This document shows positions 8,783 to 17,559 of a stretch of DNA of 64,000 nt, one piece after another. The notes beneath the pieces were generated by a model. That model searched no databases, was not told where the DNA came from, and saw only the letters and a program-made list of their open reading frames with translations. The position numbers were made by a program, and so were the translations under genes. Each line of letters begins with the position of its first letter. The first letter of the stretch is position 1. The stretch lies in assembly GCA_020444065.1 (NCBI GenBank), contig JAHLLQ010000001.1, positions 992,001-1,056,000 on the forward strand, read 5' to 3'. The stretch comes from a bacterium. GTDB taxonomy: Bacteria; Sumerlaeota; Sumerlaeia; SLMS01; JAHLLQ01.

Positions 8783-9740
8783 CGAACGCCAACCGCTAGC
8801 TTCCGTTATTGTGCCGGCTTTCAACGCGGCGGCAACTATCGCTGAGACGATCGAGTCCGTGCAGGCACAGACCTACACGAACTGGGAAATGGTGATCACC
8901 GACGACGGTTCGTCGGATGAAACCCCTGCGATTGTCCGAGAATTCGCAGCCGCCGATGACCGTATCCGCCTGCTTCAATTTGAGGAGAACACTGGGCTTG
9001 CCGCGCGTGCCCGGAATAACTCCATGCAACATGCTCGCGGCGAGTTCTTCGCCTTCTTGGATGCGGACGACGTCTGGGTGCCAGAGAAGTTGGAGAAGCA
9101 GATCGCCTACCTCCTCGATCATCCGGATATCGATGCAATCACTTGTTGGTACTATGTCTTCGGCGATGCAGAGCGGGTTCGCCAGTACAATAATATGATG
9201 TGGCGCTTTAGCAGCGAGTCAGTAACTGTCGACCAGGTACTGCAGCAGTCACTGAATACCGACACGATTGTCATGCGACGACACTGCTTCGAGCAATTGG
9301 GAGGAATGATCGAATCCTCCTCACTTCGTTTTGGCGAGGACTACGAGTACTTCATCCGCCTCGTGGTGGGCTTTCATGTGGCGCGATTGACCGAAGAGCT
9401 TTGTGGCTATCGACTTGCACCACAGGGGGAGTCGCTTTCTACCAGCGAGGGGCAGTTGGATCAACGGAGGAGCATGGAGCTAACTATGCTCGACTATTTG
9501 CGGGAGGGAGGAGTGTTGAACCCCCGCCAGCTTCAGCGTCGCGCGGCGATTGTTCACTACAATCTCGCCAAGGACAACCTCTTCACCTATCATCTTCCTT
9601 TCCGGGGCGATTTGTGGAAATCCGTTCGAACGCTGCGAGCCCCGGCCAAAGCAAACGTGATGTTCCTGCTTAGCTTCCTTCCGGCATCACTGCTGCGGAG
9701 GGCATTGATCGCTTTGCTCACGATCAAGAATCGGTTCTGA
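8766..9740 (+). CDS. Glycosyltransferase family 2
   Basis: GT-A fold inverting transferase of about 324 aa. The N-terminus has ASVIVPAFNAAATI, DDGSSDET and FAFLDADDVWVPEKL, giving the nucleotide-diphosphate and metal-binding DAD motif. The GTG at 8766 is taken as start because a purine-rich AAAGGGGGG lies 5 bases upstream; a longer frame from 8685 lacks this site and runs deeper into the previous gene. It overlaps the previous gene by 17 bases. A C-terminal hydrophobic stretch (VMFLLSFLPASLLRRALIA region) may attach it to the membrane. Likely extends the repeat unit of the exported polysaccharide. Confidence 0.88.
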   Translation: MKSSRDERQPLASVIVPAFNAAATIAETIESVQAQTYTNWEMVITDDGSSDETPAIVREFAAADDRIRLLQFEENTGLAARARNNSMQHARGEFFAFLDADDVWVPEKLEKQIAYLLDHPDIDAITCWYYVFGDAERVRQYNNMMWRFSSESVTVDQVLQQSLNTDTIVMRRHCFEQLGGMIESSSLRFGEDYEYFIRLVVGFHVARLTEELCGYRLAPQGESLSTSEGQLDQRRSMELTMLDYLREGGVLNPRQLQRRAAIVHYNLAKDNLFTYHLPFRGDLWKSVRTLRAPAKANVMFLLSFLPASLLRRALIALLTIKNRF

Positions 9741-9916
9741 GAATGAACGAGAGAAGAGAATTGCAGATTGTCGGAATGCACACCCCGAACCCATTGGAAG
9801 TGCCAGCGGGCGATTCGACTTGCGCTGGTCACCGCGTCGACTTAGGTACCCGAAGGCAGAATAAGCGCACCGAAATGTCGAATCCTCACTGTTTCTTTTG
9901 TCTGGAAGATTGATCC

Positions 9917-10756
9917 ATGCCCAAACCCAACTTCCTTGTTATTGGCAGCCAGAAGTGCGGAACCACTTGGCTTGCCAATGTCCTGAGTCGACATCCGGAG
10001 GTCTACTCTCCTCCGAACCAGAAGGAGTTGCACTTCTTCGACGATCGCCCCACGTTCGAAAAGGGAATGGACTGGTTTCTTTCGCAGTTCGAAGACGGGA
10101 GTGGCAAGAAGAGGATCGGAGAGTATACGCCGAATACGATCTATCTGGGGAGAGGCCCCGAGGACGATCCGACATGGCGGGAGGAAACGCCAGAACGAGT
10201 CCGCGAGCTCGACCCACAGATGAAATTGATCGTGCTGCTGCGTGAGCCTGTCTCCCGTGCGGTATCCGCCCACTATCACAATATGGGGGTTGGACGCATC
10301 GCGCCAACGATGGACATTTTCGATGCAGATAGATCATTCCATACGATTCGAATGGGACTCTACGCCTTCCAGTTAAAGAGGTGGTTCGAGGTCTTTCCAC
10401 GAGAGCAGTTCCTGATCCTCTTCTTTGAGGAAGCGGTCCGTACCGATCAGCATTCGACTCTTCAAACTACCTTGGATTTCCTGGACCTCTCGCCGTTCCC
10501 TCAGGGTATGATGCCCGATCTGCAAAAGGCCCACAACAAGCGTGCGTCATTTCTGGCAATGCGACTCCGGCGGGGATATCCGAGGCTCTCTTGGGCGGTC
10601 GACCGCTTCCTTCCATCCGCAATCAAGAATCAGTCGCGCTTTCGCATCTCCTTGCCGAAAGATCGTCTGGCGGAGATGAGGGCGTTCTACAAAGAGCCCG
10701 ATGCGGAGCTGGCGGACCTTCTTGGGCGTCAGTTGCCCTGGGCTGGCGGTCGCTAA
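9917..10756 (+). CDS. PAPS-dependent sulfotransferase
   Basis: Transfers sulfate from 3'-phosphoadenosine-5'-phosphosulfate, here probably to a glycan. Residues 8-19 (VIGSQKCGTTWL) are the 5'-phosphosulfate-binding loop. LREPVSRAVSAHYHNMG is the 3'-phosphate-binding segment with the conserved Arg and Ser. 279 aa is typical for single-domain bacterial family members. It follows a 176-base gap containing no other gene and precedes the ABC permease, so sulfation most likely happens in the cytoplasm before export (inference). No PAPS biosynthesis gene is in the window. Confidence in family is high, acceptor unknown. Confidence 0.92.
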   Translation: MPKPNFLVIGSQKCGTTWLANVLSRHPEVYSPPNQKELHFFDDRPTFEKGMDWFLSQFEDGSGKKRIGEYTPNTIYLGRGPEDDPTWREETPERVRELDPQMKLIVLLREPVSRAVSAHYHNMGVGRIAPTMDIFDADRSFHTIRMGLYAFQLKRWFEVFPREQFLILFFEEAVRTDQHSTLQTTLDFLDLSPFPQGMMPDLQKAHNKRASFLAMRLRRGYPRLSWAVDRFLPSAIKNQSRFRISLPKDRLAEMRAFYKEPDAELADLLGRQLPWAGGR

Positions 10757-10876
10757 ACATCTCCAGCTTGGCGCCGGCATGGCAGGGATTCAGATGAGGG
10801 CGGAGGCTCCCCGGCCGAGACTTCACCGGAATCCCAGCTTGACAGCCCTCGCGCCGCTGGCAGACTTCTTCCCGCT

Positions 10877-11794
10877 ATGAGTCCCGAAGCCACCGAATCC
10901 ACCGAAGAACATACGTCGAAGAGCGAAGCCCTTGCGCCAGGCTCCGCCGGGCAGGCAAGCGCCAATGGTGGCGACCTGCCGGAGACCGTTATTAGCCCTG
11001 ACCCTCGTGTGCGCATCCTCCAGACAATCAAGGACGTGATCGAGTATCGCGAGCTGTTTCTCGCCTTCGTCCTACGCGATATCAAAGTCCGCTACAAGCA
11101 AACGGCCCTCGGGATTGTCTGGGTTGTCCTCCAGCCGATCATCACAGGTGGCGTGTTTGCCATCGTGATCTCGATTCTGCGGGGAGGTGGCGATGTCGAT
11201 CTGAGCGACTTGCTGTTCTACATGGTCGGTATGGTGCCATGGACATCGTTCGCAAGCAGCCTGCAAATGGCCTCCACCTCGATGGAGATGAACGCGAACC
11301 TTGTTAGCAAAGTGTACTTCCCGCGCATGGTCGTTCCCGGAGGACACGTTGTCGGCTCGTTGCTGGACTTCTCGATCGCCTTTACCGTGTTCCTTCTTCT
11401 ATCTGGAATAGCTGGAGCTTTCACGCCGCTGTATCTTGCAATGATGCCGCTCCTCCTTCTCATCCAGTTGCTGACCGCCTGGGGGCTCGGCCTCTTTCTG
11501 GCATCCCTTAATGCCCAGTATCGCGACGTGAAGTACGCGATCCCGTTTATCTTGCAGATCGGCATGTTCCTCGTCGTGCCGCTTTCTCTCTACCAGTGGC
11601 AGCCCTGGTGGCTTCAGGAATTGTTGACCTGGAACCCAATGTCGGCCGTCGTGGAAGGATACCGGAATCTCCTGGTTGGAAGAGGGATCGATTGGGCGTT
11701 GACCCTCAAGGGACTGATCGGTGGGTGGGTTCTTCTGGCCCTCGGGATAAAGTTCTTCACTAGCCGCGAGCGCATGATGGTGGACATACTTTGA
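10877..11794 (+). CDS. wzm: ABC-2 type polysaccharide export permease (Wzm-like)
   Basis: 305-aa inner-membrane permease of the O-antigen/teichoic-acid exporter family. An unusual 45-residue polar N-terminal extension rich in Glu, Ser and Ala precedes the typical ELFLAFVLRDIKVRYKQTALGIVWVVLQP opening, then six hydrophobic segments. The segment WNPMSAVVEGYRNLLVGRG is a hallmark of Wzm/TagG/RfbA-type permeases. The matching ATPase (wzt) lies on the opposite strand at 19902-21236 rather than next door. The stop codon overlaps the next gene's ATG by one base (TGATG). Confidence 0.92.
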   Translation: MSPEATESTEEHTSKSEALAPGSAGQASANGGDLPETVISPDPRVRILQTIKDVIEYRELFLAFVLRDIKVRYKQTALGIVWVVLQPIITGGVFAIVISILRGGGDVDLSDLLFYMVGMVPWTSFASSLQMASTSMEMNANLVSKVYFPRMVVPGGHVVGSLLDFSIAFTVFLLLSGIAGAFTPLYLAMMPLLLLIQLLTAWGLGLFLASLNAQYRDVKYAIPFILQIGMFLVVPLSLYQWQPWWLQELLTWNPMSAVVEGYRNLLVGRGIDWALTLKGLIGGWVLLALGIKFFTSRERMMVDIL

Positions 11795-12867
11795 TGGACT
11801 CTGGCCCCACTAATTCGCGAATCAAGTGCGTTCATCTTCCCAGCGTCAAGAACGTCTATATCGATCTGCTCCAGCAGGCACTCGAAGACGAGAATGTTGA
11901 AGTCGAGTTCCATCGTCAGATGCCGACGTTCGGGGAAATCATCCAACAACGCAAATCCCCGCCACTGTACCATTTCCATTGGCTCAACATCCTGTACCGA
12001 CAGACCGCACATACGTTTGCCTTTCACTTCCTGCACTTCTACATCAAGCTAGTGATGATGAAGAGGTGGGGGTTTCCAATCGTATGGACGATGCACAACG
12101 TCTGGCCGCATGATCCCCAGCGCAAGTACCTGGCAGTGTGGGCTCAGAGACTGATGGCCAGGGCCGCCAAGGGAATCACCGTCCACTGTGACTGCGGAAG
12201 GAAGCGGTTCGAGCAGACTTATGGCCAGCACCCGGGGCTTCGCGTAATACCTCCCGGCAACTACGCATCGATTCATGCTCTGCCACCCTCGAAGCAGGAG
12301 TGCCGCAAGCGCCTGGGCATCCCAGATGATTCCTTTGTCTTCCTTTCCTTTGGGTTTCTCAGGAAGTATAAGGGCATCCAGCAACTCCTCGACGTCTTTC
12401 CGACCTTGCCGGGAGAGGAGAACCTCCTGATCCTGGCAGGGAATGCATACGACAGGAGCATGCGGACTTACTTGGGGCGCAAGAAGGCACAGATCGCCAA
12501 CCTGCGCGTCGATCAGCGTTTCATACCGGAGGAAGAAGTCCCCTACTACTACGGCGCAGCGGACGTCGTTGTGGCTCCCTTCACGGCGATCTTGAATTCT
12601 GCGAGCGTCATGATGGCGATGACGATGGGCAAGCCCGTCATTGCACCGGCGATCGGGTGCATTCCAGAGCAGGTTCCTGCAGATGCGGGCTTTCTCTATG
12701 ATCCGGAGACTATGGATGGTCTGCAGAAAGCGATGCAGCAATCCATGGAGAGTGATTTGGAGATGCTGGGAACGAACGCCCGAGCCGCCGCAGAGAGGTT
12801 CCCTTGGTCCGAAGTCGGGCGCGCCCACAGAGCCCTCTATCAGGATATACTCAATCCCGGCGCTTGA
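11794..12867 (+). CDS. Glycosyltransferase family 4-like
   Basis: GT-B protein of 357 aa. Seen: YHFHWLNILYR and WTMHNVWPHD in the acceptor domain, then FLSFGFLRKYKGIQQLL, LILAGNA, FIPEEEVPYYYGAADVVVAPF and GKPVIAPAIGCIPE. The WTMHN and KYKG segments are common in GT4 glycan-chain enzymes. The ATG at 11794 overlaps the wzm stop by one base; a TTG three bases earlier is the only alternative. Last gene of the rightward set. Its 3' end overlaps the facing GT2 gene by 17 bases, so no terminator fits between them. Confidence 0.87.
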   Translation: MDSGPTNSRIKCVHLPSVKNVYIDLLQQALEDENVEVEFHRQMPTFGEIIQQRKSPPLYHFHWLNILYRQTAHTFAFHFLHFYIKLVMMKRWGFPIVWTMHNVWPHDPQRKYLAVWAQRLMARAAKGITVHCDCGRKRFEQTYGQHPGLRVIPPGNYASIHALPPSKQECRKRLGIPDDSFVFLSFGFLRKYKGIQQLLDVFPTLPGEENLLILAGNAYDRSMRTYLGRKKAQIANLRVDQRFIPEEEVPYYYGAADVVVAPFTAILNSASVMMAMTMGKPVIAPAIGCIPEQVPADAGFLYDPETMDGLQKAMQQSMESDLEMLGTNARAAAERFPWSEVGRAHRALYQDILNPGA

Positions 12868-13774
12868 GCCGATTGTAGGCCTGCAGCGCTTGGCGACCGC
12901 CAGGCAGCGACTCGATCACGCGGAAGATCCGGCTGGCTTCGAAGTAATCCTGATAGACCGATTCCACCAACTGGATCGCCTCTTCCCGATAGCCGTGCTC
13001 CATCAGAACCGCCGCGGATTCTCCGTGCATTCGTCCCCGCGAAGCCACGGTCTTGGCATCCTCCTGGTGGACCGTTGAAACAAGAACGTCGGGGAAAACC
13101 TCGGCACGGACTTCCGGGCGCTCGAACATGCGGATCCACATCTCGAAGTCCATGCAATAGTGCACGTCTTCACGCAAACCGCCAATGGCCTCGAACAGGT
13201 CGCGACGGAAATACGCCGCTGGCTGGCTGATGAACCTTTCGCGCCAATGCAAGACGTCTTCCAGCGTCACATTCTCCGGCCTATGGATCTTCTCTGATTT
13301 CGTTTCCGGAAAAACCCGCCGGGAAGCCCCAATGAAAATCGAAGCGTCCGACGCCGCCATGATTCGCTCAGCGAGTTTCCATAACGCACCAGGCATCAGG
13401 TAATCATCTGAGTTCAGCCAGTTCACGTGCGTTGCATCCTCGAACCGCGCCATTCCCTTGTTGATGGCATGACTCTGTCCGCGGTCCTTCTCGCTTACCC
13501 AGCCGGAGAGGAACTCCTCGTACCTCTTGATGACCTCCACAGACTCGTCGGTCGAGCCGCCATCCTCGATATAGTACTCAAGCTTCGGGTATCCCTGAAG
13601 CAGCACAGACCGAATCGTCGCCTCGATATACCGGCCCTGGTTGTAAGACGGTGTGATAATTCCAAGTGCAGGGAGGCGGTCAATGTCCGAGGCCCAATCA
13701 GGACGGGCCGCCGGGGCGCATCCTCTGTTCGGCCAGGCTTTTTCGTCAGAAATGGAGGAAGGAAGGCCCGTCAC
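12851..13774 (-). CDS. Glycosyltransferase family 2
   Basis: 307 aa, GTG start at 13774 with a strong GGAGG 7 bases upstream. GT-A motifs: GIITPSYNQGRYIEATIRSV, YIEDGGSTDES, VSEKDRGQSHAINKG and NWLNSDDY (DxD-like). The region ISQPAAYFRRDLFE is typical of transferases related to colanic-acid WcaA-like enzymes. It overlaps the upstream GT4 gene by 4 bases, making it the last gene of the long coupled minus-strand operon. It converges with, and overlaps by 17 bases, the rightward glycosyltransferase gene. Confidence 0.9.
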   Translation of the reverse strand: MTGLPSSISDEKAWPNRGCAPAARPDWASDIDRLPALGIITPSYNQGRYIEATIRSVLLQGYPKLEYYIEDGGSTDESVEVIKRYEEFLSGWVSEKDRGQSHAINKGMARFEDATHVNWLNSDDYLMPGALWKLAERIMAASDASIFIGASRRVFPETKSEKIHRPENVTLEDVLHWRERFISQPAAYFRRDLFEAIGGLREDVHYCMDFEMWIRMFERPEVRAEVFPDVLVSTVHQEDAKTVASRGRMHGESAAVLMEHGYREEAIQLVESVYQDYFEASRIFRVIESLPGGRQALQAYNRLKRRD

Positions 13775-15030
13775 AGTCTGGCCTCCTGGTCGATAAGCTC
13801 TCTGTCCTCGGCAGATAGTCCTCTGCCGGCTAGCAGCCTATACAGAGCCCGGAAATGCTTCGCTGTGCGATCCCAGGTGAATAGTTCGATGCGAGCCTTC
13901 CCCAGTTCGATGAGACGACCGCGCACTTCTTCGTTGGTCCAGATAGTAACAAGGCTGCGCGCCATGTCCTCGATGTCGTGGGGATCGAAGATGAGAGCCG
14001 CTTCGCCAGCTTGTCTTGGAAGAGAGGTCACATTCGAGCATGCCGCCGGCACGCCGGCCTCAAAAGCCTCCCACAAGGGAAAACTGGCAGCCTCATAGAG
14101 GGTAGGAATGACAACAGCGTGGGCAAGAAAATATAGTGATTTCATCTGGGCCTGCTCTACAAAACCCAGAAAGTGAACTTGTCCTTCCAACCCCAAGCTG
14201 CCCGTGAGTCCAAGTAACTCCGAATAGACGGGTTCATTCAATCTGCCCGAGAAAACCAAGTGAATACGGCTCTCGCACGCCTTTTGAGCTTCGGCAGTAG
14301 CTCGAATCAGATTCGCGTGGTTCTTGTGAAGCCAGAGCTGTGCTGGATAGAAGATGAACCTATTGGGAAGGTTTAGCGTCTTCTTGGTACTGCGTATTAC
14401 ATGCTCACTCGGCCTTTCCTCGAACTCTGTAACGGGTGCAAGGGGGACAGCTTTGACTCGCGATGGATCCAGCCCATATTGCCTCTCAACGTCTTGCTTG
14501 ATCCAAGTCGAACAGGTCGCCACAAGGGTTGCTTGATTGGCCATCAGTCTGTACATTCTCTCCCTCGTCTGAATAGTCGCGGGCTCAAACAGACTGGGCA
14601 AGTGAACGTGCTGCAAATCGTGAGGGTGATAGATGTTGGGAGTTCTCGTCCGAAATCCCCACTGCTTGAGGAAATGAAAGACATCGAACGCCTCGCTAAC
14701 AATGACTTTGGGCTCATGGGGGAGATGGCCAAAGCGACGTCTGTGGAGAATCTGAACTTGACGTTGAATCCGTTTGATAAACCCTCGAGGTCTCTCATTC
14801 ATAGATTCGAACGGTTGTACTTCAAGAACCCGACATGATCCACTGCAGTACTTCGATAGCCACTCCTTGTTTCCTGAGTATGTGCAGAATACATACTCCT
14901 CGTCGCCATCGCTTAATCTTGAGAGGGCACTTGCCATTCCCAGGACAACCTGCTCCACCCCCCCCCATCTTCCAGGAACAATACGCGCGTCCAGCCCGAT
15001 CCTGATCTTACCATCACGCTCATCGGACAT
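13771..15030 (-). CDS. Glycosyltransferase family 4
   Basis: 419-aa GT-B retaining transferase. N-terminal RIGLDARIVPGRWGGVEQ is the standard acceptor-side opening. C-terminal FIFYPAQLWLHKNHANLI, HLVFSGRLNE, FLGFVEQAQMKSLYFLAHAVVIPTLYEAASFPLWEAFEAG holds the donor site with the E-x7-E pattern. It overlaps the acetyltransferase gene by one base and the GT2 gene by four. The DNA here is clearly more AT-rich than in the haem or pilus regions, as in its neighbours to 18 kb. Confidence 0.9.
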   Translation of the reverse strand: MSDERDGKIRIGLDARIVPGRWGGVEQVVLGMASALSRLSDGDEEYVFCTYSGNKEWLSKYCSGSCRVLEVQPFESMNERPRGFIKRIQRQVQILHRRRFGHLPHEPKVIVSEAFDVFHFLKQWGFRTRTPNIYHPHDLQHVHLPSLFEPATIQTRERMYRLMANQATLVATCSTWIKQDVERQYGLDPSRVKAVPLAPVTEFEERPSEHVIRSTKKTLNLPNRFIFYPAQLWLHKNHANLIRATAEAQKACESRIHLVFSGRLNEPVYSELLGLTGSLGLEGQVHFLGFVEQAQMKSLYFLAHAVVIPTLYEAASFPLWEAFEAGVPAACSNVTSLPRQAGEAALIFDPHDIEDMARSLVTIWTNEEVRGRLIELGKARIELFTWDRTAKHFRALYRLLAGRGLSAEDRELIDQEARL

Positions 15031-15509
15031 CAGACTGCATGCCCTCTGATCTTGCAGTATCCCACTAGTTGGCCTTTCTCTCTCGAAACAAACTCGTAGC
15101 CAAGCTTCTCATACAATCTCTTTGCCAAAGTGTTGTCCTCATAAACCTTCAGGCGTATCTTCATAGCTCCAGCCTCGGCAGCCACGGCGTGCAAGTACAT
15201 CATCATGAGTGATGAATAGCCTCTTCCACGAAAAGCAGGGTGAACGATAATACCAAGCGAGGGGATGTCAAACCCCTCGTCCCATCCTCGCAGGAGCCCG
15301 TAGCATCGAATCTCATTCCGACTAATCAAGGCGAGGTACTGATCCTTGCCGGTATGCCCGCAAACCTGCCGTGCATGTGCTCCGGTAAAGGGATGTGGAT
15401 GGAAGTACTCGGCATCCCCAGATTCAACTATGGCCTGGAAGAGTGACCCAAGCAAGAGTTCATCATCCCGTTCCAACGAACGCAAGAGGAGCAGCGATTT
15501 CACGATCAT
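15030..15509 (-). CDS. GNAT N-acetyltransferase
   Basis: 159-aa single GNAT domain. The acetyl-CoA pyrophosphate loop is HPAFRGRGYSSLMM, preceded by the beta-4 strand IPSLGIIV and followed by KVYEDNTLAKRLYEKLGYEFV, the usual C-terminal signature. It sits directly after a DegT/DnrJ/EryC1 aminotransferase gene with a 4-base overlap. The most likely job is N-acetylation of the amino sugar made by that enzyme, as PglD- or LegH-type enzymes do, although those usually have a left-handed beta-helix fold (inference from context). Confidence 0.87.
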   Translation of the reverse strand: MIVKSLLLLRSLERDDELLLGSLFQAIVESGDAEYFHPHPFTGAHARQVCGHTGKDQYLALISRNEIRCYGLLRGWDEGFDIPSLGIIVHPAFRGRGYSSLMMMYLHAVAAEAGAMKIRLKVYEDNTLAKRLYEKLGYEFVSREKGQLVGYCKIRGHAV

Positions 15510-16636
15510 CCCTTTCGGCTTCTACGGATGATGCTCGAGATCCTGTCAACGTCCTCCTTGCGAAGGCCAACATAAGTAGGCAGGTTCATTCCCGTTTCAC
15601 TCAGGCGTTCTGTGATCGGCAAAGTTGTGCCTCTTGCGCGAGCCGCCGCTCGATACGGCGGTAACTTATGAATGCTCATGAAGAAGGGACGCGTTTCAAT
15701 GTTGTTCTCTTCGAGAATCACGCTCAATTCGTCTCTGGTGCGTCCATACTCGCGCTCATCCACAAGAATACTAAAGAGCCAGGGGGAGAGCGTGGCCCAT
15801 GAAGCGACCGGTTGCATCAAAATGCCCGGAATAGAGTCAAGAGCATCCTCGTACCAGCGGTATATATTTCTCCTCTTCTCAATGATCTCTTTCTTCCGAT
15901 CTAGCTGGGCGCACAACAGGGCACACGCAACATTGGTCAGCCGGTAGTTAAACCCGATTGTGGGGAAGTAGTAGCGTTGATCTGGATCCATCCCCTGTCC
16001 TCGGAGAATCCGAATTCTCCTTTCAAGCAGATGATCGGAGACTGTAAGGGCACCCCCTTCTCCTGAAGTAAAGAGCTTGTTGCCATAGAACGAAAAAGTG
16101 GCAACCCTCGAGAGTGTTCCTGCGAATCGCCCCTTGTAGGTTGCCATCGGGGCCTCTGCAGCATCCTCGATGACATCGATCCCATGCAGCGAAGCAAGAT
16201 TGTTGATTGCATCCATGTCGGCTGGATGCCCGTAGAGATGCACAGGAATAATGGCCTTTGTGCGCTGCGAAATGCACTCTTCAAGACGTCCAGGGTCAAT
16301 TGTCCAGGTCTCTCGATCCACTTCCGCAAAGACTGGGGACGCCCCAACATAGGAAACGGCATTTGCAGTCGAGATGTAGGTCAGACTGGGGACAACGACT
16401 TCGTCGCCCGGCCCAATATTGAGGGCCTCCAATGCCAGATGCAAAGCGACGGTGCCATTACAGACCGGAACTACCGACCGCCCTCCTGTAACCTCTGAGA
16501 AGAGTTGTTCGAATCGACTTACGAATTTCCCTGTCGAAGAGATCCATGTGCTCCGGACCGCTTCCGCAACGTACTCCTCCTCAAGGGTAGTAATGTGAGG
16601 CTTGGCAACTGGTATTCTGGGGTGTTGTTCACTCAT
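15506..16636 (-). CDS. DegT/DnrJ/EryC1 sugar aminotransferase
   Basis: PLP enzyme that aminates a 4-keto-6-deoxy nucleotide sugar. Start chosen at 16636 (MSEQHPRIPVAKPH) with AGGAAG 8 bases upstream; this gives 376 aa, the family norm. Seen: VCNGTVALHLALEAL, VVVPSLTYISTANAV, IPVHLYGHPADM, DAAEAPMATYKG, and the PLP-lysine segment FSFYGNKLFTSGEGG. Closest in look to GDP-perosamine synthase and LegC-type enzymes. It probably uses the product of the LegB-like dehydratase encoded 8 kb away. Coupled by 4-base overlaps to both neighbours. Confidence 0.92.
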   Translation of the reverse strand: MSEQHPRIPVAKPHITTLEEEYVAEAVRSTWISSTGKFVSRFEQLFSEVTGGRSVVPVCNGTVALHLALEALNIGPGDEVVVPSLTYISTANAVSYVGASPVFAEVDRETWTIDPGRLEECISQRTKAIIPVHLYGHPADMDAINNLASLHGIDVIEDAAEAPMATYKGRFAGTLSRVATFSFYGNKLFTSGEGGALTVSDHLLERRIRILRGQGMDPDQRYYFPTIGFNYRLTNVACALLCAQLDRKKEIIEKRRNIYRWYEDALDSIPGILMQPVASWATLSPWLFSILVDEREYGRTRDELSVILEENNIETRPFFMSIHKLPPYRAAARARGTTLPITERLSETGMNLPTYVGLRKEDVDRISSIIRRSRKG

Positions 16637-17559
16637 CCCGAGTCTTCCTGTCGAATGGGTTTTTTTAGGGCTAATCCGCAAACACCTTTCCCGGGCATTT
16701 GCGAAAGGGAGTCGTATCGCACCATTTGTCTCGCCATGTCTCTTGGATCGTAGACGGTTCGGGACAATCCTGCCTTGGTCCACTGACTCTCATACCGCTG
16801 GAACCAGCCGGGCACTCTCTCACCATAGAATTCGATTCTCGGGTCGACTGCATCGAGCGGTTCGAGGATCCTGCTGTTGATGGCTTCCTCGTCGTAGTAC
16901 CGCTGGAAGAAGTGTTGTCCTTTCTGATTCCGATGGGTGTTCAGCCCGTACTGATCAACAGGACGAAACTCCTCCTCGAATTGAGCAGAGACGGGAAACG
17001 TAAGCAGAAGCTGTCCTCCAGGTTTTAACATCTTCCACATCTGGCAGATGGCATCCCGATCGTCATACTCGCCATCGATATGCTCAATGACGGAGATCGC
17101 CCAAATGGCATCAAAAGACTCGTTTTGTGCAGAATCTTCGTAGCTTCTCACATCAATGCACTCAGCAGAGATTCGCTCCACTCTCAAAGCGGTGATCAAC
17201 TTCCGTACATTCTGGCAGTCCTTTACGTCCGGATTGATCATAAAAACCCGAAGCTCTTCACGATGGCTGACTTCGTAGAAACTGAATAACCAAGGAGAAG
17301 AAACGTCCAATGCCCGAATTGCTCCATCCTGCAAGTGCCTGTTGACAAAATCGAACTCGAAGTACCTGACACTTGATACAGGATTAAGTCTTAGTCGGCA
17401 AGATACTGCTGGATGACGAAAACCCAGCTTGCCGCCGAGAGAACGCCCATAGCGGTCGAATTCGAGCCCGGGCAGCCCCAGCCTGCGGCCTTCCCTAAGT
17501 GCCCATTGAGCTCGAGGGAAGAAGCGCAAATAGGTGAGCAGGCTGCGAAGTTGATTCAA
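16633..17559 (-). CDS. SAM-dependent methyltransferase, class I
   Basis: 308 aa. The expected glycine-rich motif I is weak here (ALDVSSPWLFSFYEV), but VFMINPDVKDCQNV, AECIDVRSYED, FDAIWAISVIEHIDGEYDDRDAICQMWKMLKPGGQLLLTFPV give motifs II, post-II and III of class I enzymes. The C-terminal part (residues 200-300) looks like a substrate-specific cap. It lies inside the glycan operon with 4-base overlaps at both ends, so sugar methylation is the likely role. Substrate unknown. Confidence 0.75.
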   Translation of the reverse strand: MNQLRSLLTYLRFFPRAQWALREGRRLGLPGLEFDRYGRSLGGKLGFRHPAVSCRLRLNPVSSVRYFEFDFVNRHLQDGAIRALDVSSPWLFSFYEVSHREELRVFMINPDVKDCQNVRKLITALRVERISAECIDVRSYEDSAQNESFDAIWAISVIEHIDGEYDDRDAICQMWKMLKPGGQLLLTFPVSAQFEEEFRPVDQYGLNTHRNQKGQHFFQRYYDEEAINSRILEPLDAVDPRIEFYGERVPGWFQRYESQWTKAGLSRTVYDPRDMARQMVRYDSLSQMPGKGVCGLALKKPIRQEDSG

